A model generated the notes under the pieces. The model did not search any database and had not been told where the DNA came from. It saw only the letters and a program-made list of their open reading frames with translations. Position numbers and translations under genes: made by a program. Of a stretch of 64,000 nucleotides of DNA, positions 49,376 through 56,944 are shown in pieces (within the stretch, counting starts at the first letter, position 1; each line of letters begins with the position of its first letter). The DNA is taken from contig NZ_JNYY01000002.1 in NCBI RefSeq assembly GCF_000716785.1, forward strand, positions 464,316 to 528,315. The letters run 5' to 3'. This DNA comes from Amycolatopsis vancoresmycina (lineage in GTDB: Bacteria; Actinomycetota; Actinomycetes; Mycobacteriales; Pseudonocardiaceae).

Positions 49376-49846
49376 GTGTCAAGCGAGCGAGCGAAACTGG
49401 TCGAAGAGGTCCTGCTCCGGTCGCGGGAGCTGTCGACGGAGACGGTCATGTTCCACACCGCGATCGCCGAGACCCGCGGCTTGTCGGCGGTGGAGACGAA
49501 GGTCCTGGACTACCTCGCCCGGTTCGGCTCGCAGACGCCGAAGGACCTGGCGCGGCTGTCGGGCCTCGCACCCGCGTCGGTGACGGCGATGATCGACCGG
49601 CTCGAGCGCAAGGGCATCGTCAACCGCGAGCGCCACCCCGACGACCGGCGCAAGATCCTCATCGCCCTCGACCTGCGGTCCATCGCGGACGGCGTGCACC
49701 TGTGGGACCACCTCGTCAAGGGCATGCACGAGCTCTGCGACCGCTACACCGACGACGAACTCCGGACGGTCATCGGGTTCGTCCAGGCCGCCACCGCCCT
49801 CACCCACGAGTCGACGGCGAAGCTGACGGCCTCCACGAAAGAGTGA
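49376..49846 (+). CDS. MarR-family regulator
   Basis: 156 residues from GTG 49376. The winged helix spans about 35-105: RGLSAVETKVLDYLARFGSQ, TPKDLARLSGLAPASVTAMI, DRLERKGIVNRERHPDDRRK. The DDRR wing and flanking dimerisation helices are typical. It is divergent from the flavin monooxygenase and probably represses it until a phenolic or antibiotic ligand binds; the ligand is inference. Confidence 0.93.
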   Translation: MSSERAKLVEEVLLRSRELSTETVMFHTAIAETRGLSAVETKVLDYLARFGSQTPKDLARLSGLAPASVTAMIDRLERKGIVNRERHPDDRRKILIALDLRSIADGVHLWDHLVKGMHELCDRYTDDELRTVIGFVQAATALTHESTAKLTASTKE

Positions 49847-49912
49847 GTTTGGCGGCGTGAAACCGGGTCTCGTGCCACGCTCCCAAGGTCGTCTCGGCCC
49901 CGGAGGTGGCTG

Positions 49913-52900
49913 TTGCCCGAAAGACCGCTGCGCCTGGTTCTGGTACTGGCACTGGTCTTCCTGGCCTCGGCCGTGGTGCCGTCGGCGGGCGCGGCCGTCG
50001 CCCCGCCGTTCGCGGTCGGGTACGACGACGTCGTCTACGGCGACTTCCTGTACGCGGGCAACGGCGTACTGCGCTGCCCGGTGGCCGCCGACCACGCACC
50101 GGCCGGCGGCGCGGTCGGCACGCCCGCGGCGTGCGCGAACACCGCGGACCGCAAGGACATCCTGGTCAACGACGACTTCTTCATGCAGTGGGCGGACGTC
50201 GACGCCGACCCCGGCACGTTCGACTCGGCGCGCTCCTCGGTGAGCATTCCGCCGGGCGCGCACATCGCCTTCGCCCGGCTGAACTGGGCGGGCAGCACCG
50301 CCTGCGGTTCCTCGGCGGTCCCACCGGCGGGGACACCCGCGAAGCAGGACGTCCGGCTTACGGTGGGCAGCGCGAAGCCCGCCGACGTCGCACCCGCGGG
50401 GTACGCCGAAGACGCGGGTTACTACTCGGCCCACGCCGACGTGACCGGCCGGTTCGCGGCTGCCGCGGGCACGCTCGACGTCACGGTCGGGAACGTCTGG
50501 GCGCCCCAGGGCTTCGACTGCGTCGGCGGCTGGTCGATCGTGCTGGTCTACGCCTACCCCGAACGCAACCCCGACTTCGCGCCGGAGAAGCGCAAGGTCG
50601 TCGTGTACGACGGGCACGTCCGGCAGCCGGCCGGCGCCCCGCCGTCGGAGACGACGATCACCGGCTTCCGCGCGGCAGCCGCCGACGCGCACCTCGGCGT
50701 CACGGCCTACGACGGCGACTGGGGTACCTCCGGCGACCAGTTCCTGATCGACGGCACCCCGGCCGCCGAGCCCGCGACCGGCGGCACGTCGAACTTCTTC
50801 GTGTCCAACGCCGACAACGCGGCCGCACCGGCCGCGAAGAACAACTTCAGCGTCGACGCGAAGGCGTTCAACGTCGACAGCATCCCCGCCGGCGCGACAA
50901 GCACCAAGCTCGCCTTCGTCACCAGCGGCGACGCGTTCCTCGCGCAGAACCTCGCGTTCTCCGTGCCGGTACCCGAAGTCCGGATCGCCATCCGCGCGAC
51001 CCAGCCCAGGGCGCACGCCGGTGAGCCGGTGACGTTCGCGGTCGTCGTGACCAACCCCGGCCGCGTCCCGGCGGCCGACGTGCGGGTCACCGACGACGCG
51101 GTGCCGGCCTGCGCCAAACCGCTCGGCACGCTGGCCCCCGGCCAGACGGTGACCTACACCTGCACCGGAACCGCACCACCCGACGACTTCACGAACACCG
51201 CGCAGGCAACGGGCACCAGCGCGCTCGGCGACCACCTGAACGGCGTGGCCGCCGCCCACGTCGACGTCGTGCACCCGGCCCTCGGCCTCACGAAGACCGC
51301 CGACCGCCCGGCTTACCGCGCCGGCGAAGCCGCGACGTTCACGATCAAGGCGACGAACACCGGCGACACCGGCCTCGGCGACCTGCGCGTGACCGACCCG
51401 AAGACGCCGTCCTGCACCCTCACCGGAGCGCTCGCGCCAGGCGAAAGCCGCACGACGACGTGCACGGCGAAGGCGCCGATCGCCGACGGCGTCAACACGG
51501 CGAACGCCGTGGCCGCCGACGAGCTCGGCAAGCAGGTCACGGCCACCGCCGACGCCCCCGCGCCGACGATCGCGCCCGCGATCGAGGTCACCAAGACCGC
51601 GGACCCGCCGGTGATCCACCCGGGCGACACCGTCACCTGGACGATCGCCGTCCACAACACCGGCGACAGCCCCCTTGCCCCGGTGCAGATCACCGACGAC
51701 ACGACGGCATCGTGCGCGCGCACCATCGCCGGCCTGGCCGCGGGCGCGACGCAGGCGTACACGTGCACGGCGAACCCGTCCCGGACGACGACGTCCCAGG
51801 CGACCGCTACCGGCACCGACCTGGCCGGCCGGCCCGTGACCGCCACCGCGTCGGCCACCGTCACGGTGATCACGCCGGCCCTGACGCTCACCGCGGACGC
51901 CTCACCCGGCATCGCCCACGCCGGCGACCCGATCACGTACACGATCACCGTCGCCAACGCCGGCGACGCACCGCTGACGGACGCCGCCGTCACCGACGAC
52001 ACCGTCCCGGCGTGCGCGAAGCCGTTGGGCACGCTCGCGCCCGCTCAGGCGATCACCTACCAGTGCACCGTACCGGCCCCGGCGGACGACGTGGCCACGA
52101 CGGCCATCGCCACCGGCAAGGACCAGCTCGGCCGCGTGGTGAAGGTGACGGACGACGCCACGGTCGACGTCATCCACCCGGCGGTGGCGTTGACCACGCG
52201 CGCCACACCCGCGCAGGTCCGCGAAGGCGACAAGGTGACGTTCGCCGTGCTGGTCGAGAACACCGGCGACGTGCCCCTCGCGGGCGTCGCGGTGACGGGC
52301 GACCAGGTGGCCGCGTGCGCGAAGCAGCTGGGTGCGCTCCAGCCGAAGGCGCAGCAGGCGTTCGAGTGCACGACGGTCGCAGGCGCTACGGGCTTCGCGA
52401 ACAAGCCGACGGTGACGGGCACCGATCCCACGGGCCGCCCGGTGAAGGCGGCGGCCGAAGCAGCGTTCGCGGTGCAGCACCCGGCAGTCGCGATCACGGC
52501 GGCCGTCCCGGGCGGCCCGGTCCGCGAGGGCGACAAGGTGCCGTTCCGGATCACCGTCCACAACACCGGCGACGTGCCCTTGACCGGCCTCCGGCTCACG
52601 GACGCCACCCGGCGGGACACCGGCTGCGCCCAGACCATCGACGGTCCGCTCGACCCCGGCGGCACCAACGAGACCACCTGCACCACCACGGCCCCGGCCG
52701 ACGACGTCACCAGCACCTTCCGGCTCGTCGCCACCCCACCGGTCGGCCCGGACGTCATCGCCTCCGCCACCGCGACCGTCGACGTCATCCACCCGGCCAT
52801 CACGGTCACCAGGACCGCCACACCAGGAACAGTCCGCGCGGGCGACACCGTCACCTCGACGATCACCGTCACCAACACCGGCGACAGCGCGCTCCAAGAC

Positions 52901-54298
52901 GTCGCCGTAGCCGACCCGATCGCCTCGGCCTGCACGAAGAACCTCGGCCGCCTGGAGCCGCAGGCGAAACAGACCTACAGCTGCACGCAGACCGCCGGCG
53001 ACACCGACTTCGCCGCCGTCGCGAAAGCCACCGGCACCGACGCCACGAACCGTCCGGTGACCGCCACCGCCGGGGTCCCGGTCGACGTCATCCACCCCGC
53101 GGTCACGATCACCAACGACGCCACGCCCGCGCAAGTCCGGCAAGGCGACACCGTGACGTTCACGCTCGTCGTCACGAACACCGGCGATGTCCCGCTGACC
53201 AACGTCTCCAGTGTGGACAGCAGCATCCCGGCGTGCGCTCACACCATCGGCACCCTCCTTCCCGGCGCCCGGCAGCGCCACTCCTGCAAGGTAGACGCCG
53301 GCACCGACAGTTTCGTGAGCTCCGCCACCGCAACCGCAACCGATCCGACGAATCGCCAGGTCACCGCGACCGACGACGCGTCGTACACCGTGCTGCACCC
53401 GGGCCTCGCGATCGCCCAGGACGTCCACGGCGGTCCTTTCCGCCCGGGCGACACCGTCACCACCACCGTCACGGTCACCAACACCGGCGACAGCCCGCTG
53501 ACCGCCGTCGAGGTGAAAACGCCCTGCGCCAGGACCTTCGACGAGCTGAAGCCCGGTGCGAGAACCCAGTTCGACTGCACGACGACCGCCCCCGCCGACG
53601 ACGTCGTCAGCACGGCCAACGCCACGGCGGCCCCGCCGATCGGCCCGCCGCTCGTGGCGAGCGACGCCCACAAGATCGACGTCATCCACCCAGCCGTACA
53701 GGTCACCGTGGACGCCAAACCCGGGATGGTCCGCGCGGGCGACGACATCACCTTTACCATCACTGCGCGCAACACCGGCGACGTCCCGCTGACCGCGGTG
53801 TCCGTTGTGGACAGACAAGCCGCCTGCGCGAACGGGTTCGGCACCCTGCCGCCCGGCGCGGCGAAGTCCTACACCTGCACCCGCAAAGCACCCGACGACG
53901 ACTTCGAGCAAACCGCCGGGATCAGCGGAACCGATCCGACCGGTCGCACGGTGCAATCGACCGGTAACGCAAATGTGGATGTCGTCCACCCCGAGATCGC
54001 CGTGATGAAAGACGCCTTCCCGTACGAAGTCCGGGAAGGCGACACCGTCACCTTTTCGATTCTGGTCAAGAACACCGGCGACGTGCCGCTCACCGGCGTC
54101 ACGGTCGCCGACGACCACACGCCGTCCTGCGCGCACACCGCGCCGGAACTGGCCGTGGACGCGGAAATTTCGTACACGTGCACAACGGTCGCCGGCAAAG
54201 TTGGCTTCACGGGCAAAGCAACCGTCTCCGGTCAAGACCCGACCCACCGTCCGGTGAGTGCCTGGGCCGAAGCGACATTCGTCGTCCGAATAGGCTGA
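49913..54298 (+). CDS. Giant secreted protein with eleven DUF11-like repeats
   Basis: 1461 residues from TTG 49913, chosen because GGAGGTGG ends a few bases upstream. A Sec signal peptide (LRLVLVLALVFLASAVVPSA) is followed by a unique ~330-residue domain with paired cysteines (RCPVAADHAPAGGAVGTPAA, GFDCVGGWSIVLVYAYPERN). From about 365 on there are eleven repeats of about 95-105 residues, each opening like IHPAVTITNDATPAQVRQGD, then TFTLVVTNTGD, and with two cysteines about 25 residues apart (ACAHTIG, HSCKV). This is the DUF11 / Ig-like adhesin type. Unusually, no LPxTG, membrane anchor or other cell-wall signal ends the protein (final residues ATFVVRIG). A surface or matrix role is inferred. 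Confidence 0.88.
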   Translation: MPERPLRLVLVLALVFLASAVVPSAGAAVAPPFAVGYDDVVYGDFLYAGNGVLRCPVAADHAPAGGAVGTPAACANTADRKDILVNDDFFMQWADVDADPGTFDSARSSVSIPPGAHIAFARLNWAGSTACGSSAVPPAGTPAKQDVRLTVGSAKPADVAPAGYAEDAGYYSAHADVTGRFAAAAGTLDVTVGNVWAPQGFDCVGGWSIVLVYAYPERNPDFAPEKRKVVVYDGHVRQPAGAPPSETTITGFRAAAADAHLGVTAYDGDWGTSGDQFLIDGTPAAEPATGGTSNFFVSNADNAAAPAAKNNFSVDAKAFNVDSIPAGATSTKLAFVTSGDAFLAQNLAFSVPVPEVRIAIRATQPRAHAGEPVTFAVVVTNPGRVPAADVRVTDDAVPACAKPLGTLAPGQTVTYTCTGTAPPDDFTNTAQATGTSALGDHLNGVAAAHVDVVHPALGLTKTADRPAYRAGEAATFTIKATNTGDTGLGDLRVTDPKTPSCTLTGALAPGESRTTTCTAKAPIADGVNTANAVAADELGKQVTATADAPAPTIAPAIEVTKTADPPVIHPGDTVTWTIAVHNTGDSPLAPVQITDDTTASCARTIAGLAAGATQAYTCTANPSRTTTSQATATGTDLAGRPVTATASATVTVITPALTLTADASPGIAHAGDPITYTITVANAGDAPLTDAAVTDDTVPACAKPLGTLAPAQAITYQCTVPAPADDVATTAIATGKDQLGRVVKVTDDATVDVIHPAVALTTRATPAQVREGDKVTFAVLVENTGDVPLAGVAVTGDQVAACAKQLGALQPKAQQAFECTTVAGATGFANKPTVTGTDPTGRPVKAAAEAAFAVQHPAVAITAAVPGGPVREGDKVPFRITVHNTGDVPLTGLRLTDATRRDTGCAQTIDGPLDPGGTNETTCTTTAPADDVTSTFRLVATPPVGPDVIASATATVDVIHPAITVTRTATPGTVRAGDTVTSTITVTNTGDSALQDVAVADPIASACTKNLGRLEPQAKQTYSCTQTAGDTDFAAVAKATGTDATNRPVTATAGVPVDVIHPAVTITNDATPAQVRQGDTVTFTLVVTNTGDVPLTNVSSVDSSIPACAHTIGTLLPGARQRHSCKVDAGTDSFVSSATATATDPTNRQVTATDDASYTVLHPGLAIAQDVHGGPFRPGDTVTTTVTVTNTGDSPLTAVEVKTPCARTFDELKPGARTQFDCTTTAPADDVVSTANATAAPPIGPPLVASDAHKIDVIHPAVQVTVDAKPGMVRAGDDITFTITARNTGDVPLTAVSVVDRQAACANGFGTLPPGAAKSYTCTRKAPDDDFEQTAGISGTDPTGRTVQSTGNANVDVVHPEIAVMKDAFPYEVREGDTVTFSILVKNTGDVPLTGVTVADDHTPSCAHTAPELAVDAEISYTCTTVAGKVGFTGKATVSGQDPTHRPVSAWAEATFVVRIG

Positions 54299-54402
54299 AT
54301 GGAGTAACGTGGAAGCGTCCGATTGCGGCGAATTCCGCGCCTGTCGCCGACGGGAAATGTGACCAGTGCGTTCGTAGGGTTCTCGTCGTAATCGTCCCGT
54401 GA

Positions 54403-54408
54403 TACGTT
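54403..54408 (+). promoter_or_regulatory. -10 box of likely leaderless promoter for the CAP gene
   Basis: TACGTT lies eight bases before GTG 54417 and supports that start over GTG 54399. Confidence 0.4.
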
Positions 54409-54416
54409 CCTGCGCC

Positions 54417-55145
54417 GTGTCCCCCATTGGTGAACGTGCTCACGTGGTGATGGTGTCACTCAGTGTGCTGCTCGGCGTTTTTTCCGCCGCGGCCGGCACC
54501 TGGATGGCCACCGCGGAAGGAAACACCGCCGAGCTCGGCGCCGCGGCCCTGGTGCTGCCCAACGCGCCCGCCGGAGCCGGCAGCGGCAGCGGCACCGACC
54601 TCGCGGGCGGGAAGGTCCAGACCACCACCCCTGGTCAGCCGGCCGCGCCCGCTTCCGAGGCCCCCGCCCCGACGACGTCCTCCGCGGCGCCCACGCCCAC
54701 CGAGACGTCCGCGGCCCCGGCGCCCACGACTTCGGAGGCCCCGCCGCCCAGCACCAAGCCCGCCGCTCGCGTCGCCCCCTCGACCGCCGCCCAGGTCCTC
54801 GCGCTGGTCAACGACGAGCGTGCGAAGGCGGGCTGCGACCCGCTGACCGAGGAATCCCACCTGACGAAGGCCGCCCAGGACTACAGCGACGAGATGTCGG
54901 CCGGGAACTTCTTCTCCCACACCAGCCAGGACGGCACGACGTTCGACCAGCGCATCAAGCAGGCCGGCTACGCGAAGCCGGGCGCGGAGAACATCGCGAA
55001 GGGGCAGACGTCGGCCGCGCAGGTGATGGATGCCTGGATGAACTCCGAGGGCCACCGCGCGAACATCCTCAACTGCTCGCTCAAGAAGCTCGGCGTCGGC
55101 GTCACCACGGCCGGCTGGTACTGGGTGCAGGACTTCGGCTACTGA
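54417..55145 (+). CDS. Secreted or membrane-anchored CAP-domain (SCP/PR-1-like) protein
   Basis: 242 residues from GTG 54417; GTG 54399 is an alternative. The N-terminus has one hydrophobic segment (VVMVSLSVLLGVFSAAAGTW), a signal peptide or anchor. A Pro/Thr/Ser/Ala-rich linker of about 80 residues follows. The CAP domain fills the last 125 residues: VLALVNDERAKAGCDPLTEE, HLTKAAQDYSDEMSAGNFFS with His in FFSHTSQDG, AENIAKGQTSAAQVMDAWMN and SEGHRANILNC. Bacterial CAP proteins are extracellular, with unclear activity. It overlaps the convergent CDF gene by seven bases. Confidence 0.9.
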   Translation: MSPIGERAHVVMVSLSVLLGVFSAAAGTWMATAEGNTAELGAAALVLPNAPAGAGSGSGTDLAGGKVQTTTPGQPAAPASEAPAPTTSSAAPTPTETSAAPAPTTSEAPPPSTKPAARVAPSTAAQVLALVNDERAKAGCDPLTEESHLTKAAQDYSDEMSAGNFFSHTSQDGTTFDQRIKQAGYAKPGAENIAKGQTSAAQVMDAWMNSEGHRANILNCSLKKLGVGVTTAGWYWVQDFGY

Positions 55146-56161
55146 GGCGACCGGAAGTTGCTCCACCGCTCGGCGACGTCGCCGTACCGCGCCAGCACCG
55201 TCGCCCGCAGTTCCGGATCCGACCGCGGCACCGGCTCGATGAACACCTCGGTGACGTCGTGGAACTGCTCCGTCAGCTCGGACGCGAGCCGCACGCACGC
55301 GCGTTCCAGATCGGCGGCGCCGAGCGAGTCGTCGAAGTCCACCCGGGTGCAGACGAGCACCTGGTCGGTGCCCATCAGCATGGTCTGCAGGTCCACGACG
55401 GCCTCGATCTCGGGCGCGCCGGAGAGGTGGTCGCGGATGGCGCGGACCAGCCGCGGGTGCGCCTGCCGGCCGACGAGCAGGCCGCGGTTGGTCCGGCCGA
55501 GCAGGTAGGCGACGCAGGCGAGCAGCAGGCCGATGGCGATCGACGCGACGCCGTCCCAGATCTCCGAGCCGGTGAGCTGGTGCAGCCCGATGCCGCCGAA
55601 CGCGAGGAGCAGGCCGATCAGCGCGGCCGAGTCCTCGAACAGGACGGTCTTCGGCGTCGGATCGTCGATCAGCCGCAGGTACGTCCCCAGAGACTGGTTC
55701 TCGGCCTTCGATTCGCGCACGACCTGGCGCACGGCCTGCACCCACGACGTGCCTTCGAGCAGGAACGCGACGGCCAGGACGATGTAGCTCAGCGGTGACG
55801 TGCTCTGCGCCTCGCCGTGCCCGAAGAGCGTCGAGACGCCTTCGTACAGCGCGAACATCGCGCCCGAGGCGAAGATCGACACGGCGGCGAGCAGGGACCA
55901 GAAGTAGCGCTCCTTGCCGTAGCCGAAGGGGTGCACGCGGTCGGCCGGGCGCGCCGAGCGCTTCAGCGCCGTCAGCAGCAGGACCTCGGTGATCGTGTCG
56001 GCCACCGAGTGCGCCGCTTCCGACAGCATCGCGCCCGAGCCGGTGATGATGCCCGCGATCAGCTTCATCACGGCGATCGCCAGGTTCACCCCGCCGGCGA
56101 GCAGGACGGTCAGGGTGCTTTCGCCACCGGAGCCACCGGAGTTCGCGGATTCCTCGCTCAC
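55139..56161 (-). CDS. Cation diffusion facilitator family transporter
   Basis: 340 residues from GTG 56161. Six membrane helices are visible, with metal-site residues in LSEAAHSVADTITEVLLLTA (helix 2) and VLFEDSAALIGLLLAFGGIG (helix 5). The family signature GYGKERYFWSLLAAVSIF follows helix 2. The cytoplasmic domain includes RIDFDDSL-type sequence and ends in TEVFIEPVP. It exports zinc or another divalent metal by proton exchange. The pattern HS-AD and FEDSA differs slightly from the zinc HD-HD sites, so the metal is uncertain. Confidence 0.9.
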   Translation of the reverse strand: MSEESANSGGSGGESTLTVLLAGGVNLAIAVMKLIAGIITGSGAMLSEAAHSVADTITEVLLLTALKRSARPADRVHPFGYGKERYFWSLLAAVSIFASGAMFALYEGVSTLFGHGEAQSTSPLSYIVLAVAFLLEGTSWVQAVRQVVRESKAENQSLGTYLRLIDDPTPKTVLFEDSAALIGLLLAFGGIGLHQLTGSEIWDGVASIAIGLLLACVAYLLGRTNRGLLVGRQAHPRLVRAIRDHLSGAPEIEAVVDLQTMLMGTDQVLVCTRVDFDDSLGAADLERACVRLASELTEQFHDVTEVFIEPVPRSDPELRATVLARYGDVAERWSNFRSPQ

Positions 56162-56178
56162 TCCTGTGAGCGTAATGC

Positions 56179-56625
56179 TCAGAGGCGCCGCAGGCCGTGC
56201 AGAACGCGTTCCATGAGCGCCACCGCGGGACGGCCGTCGGAGCTGGTGCGGCTGTCGTGGATGGTGACCAGGCCCTGCTCGGCCATGTCGTCCAGCAGCA
56301 CGCGGACGACGCCGAGCGGCACGCTCAGGTTGGCCGCGACTTCGGCGACCGAGCGCGGCTGGTGGCAGAGCGTGCGCACCGAGCGGAACTCACCGGTCAG
56401 CCGGGCGCCGTTCCAGTGCGCGCCGGCGCGCGTCGAGACCATCGCTTCGATCGCGAGGTGGCGCCGCGACTGCGTCCGGCCGCGCGTCAGGACGTACGGG
56501 CGGACGAGCGTCCGCTGGGTGGGAACGGGGTCCTGGCCGACGGGCGCCGGAAACCGGCCGTCCACGTCGTCCGGGGCGGTGCGGAGAGCGTGCCGTCCGG
56601 TGGTCGTCCGCCGGTCCTCGCGCAT
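56179..56625 (-). CDS. DUF742 protein (conservon CvnC-like), orphan
   Basis: 148 residues from ATG 56625. After a basic, disordered start the DUF742 core is VRPYVLTRGRTQSRRHLAIE, AMVSTRAG, CHQPRSVAEVAANLSVPLGV and VRVLLDDMAEQGLVTIHDSR, a winged-helix-like fold. In actinomycetes this gene is usually third in a conservon (sensor kinase, roadblock, DUF742, small GTPase). None of the partner genes is next to it here, so it is an orphan or a remnant. Confidence 0.88.
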   Translation of the reverse strand: MREDRRTTTGRHALRTAPDDVDGRFPAPVGQDPVPTQRTLVRPYVLTRGRTQSRRHLAIEAMVSTRAGAHWNGARLTGEFRSVRTLCHQPRSVAEVAANLSVPLGVVRVLLDDMAEQGLVTIHDSRTSSDGRPAVALMERVLHGLRRL

Positions 56626-56766
56626 CCGTGCCGCCCCCTGATTCCGTGATCGTCAATGGTGCCCTCGCTGGCAACGGCGGCGGCGAGGAAAGGCCAGGAT
56701 ACGCCGCTTGTCCAGGGTTCAGGCCGTCGTTTGTCCTTCACCTGATGGGCCATTTCGGTGATTATC

Positions 56767-56934
56767 ATGAACATTTTTCAAGAAAACGATTACCGCGACG
56801 AAGCCGCAGCTAGTGAGCTTGCAGGAAGGGACAAACTTGTGACAACGGGTAGTGGAATGGCTACCGCATTGCGGATCTTCGAGGACACGAAAAACGGCCC
56901 CGATCAGGACTTCCTGATCGGGGCCGCGGTGTGA
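56767..56934 (+). CDS. Possible 55-residue protein overlapping a terminator
   Basis: ATG 56767 has GGTG six bases upstream and opens a frame of 55 codons beginning MNIFQENDYRDEAAASELAG and ending DFLIGAAV. The product looks like a soluble acidic helix. Against it: third codon positions are AT-rich in the first half, and the last third is the inverted repeat that ends the convergent Fe-S gene. It may be chance. Confidence 0.28.
   Translation: MNIFQENDYRDEAAASELAGRDKLVTTGSGMATALRIFEDTKNGPDQDFLIGAAV
56895..56926 (-). terminator. Intrinsic terminator of the Fe-S oxidoreductase gene
   Basis: A perfect 14-bp stem (CGGCCCCGATCAGG and complement) with a four-base loop is followed on the minus strand by five T residues, the textbook form. 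It starts about 19 bases past the stop at 56945. Confidence 0.88.
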
Positions 56935-56944
56935 AAGTTTCGCG

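Larger units (their letters stand above)
56626..56944. other. AT-richer divergent/convergent spacer, only a doubtful small ORF
   Basis: The segment around 56745-56800 is distinctly AT-rich for this genome and may hold the DUF742 promoter. A 55-residue open frame (56767-56934) and the terminator 56895-56926 are listed separately. Nothing else is supported. Confidence 0.5.

Noticed and set aside
51902..54427. Long minus-strand frame with repeated pattern opposite the DUF11 gene
   Set aside because: Its repeats mirror those of the DUF11 repeats on the other strand; no independent coding evidence.
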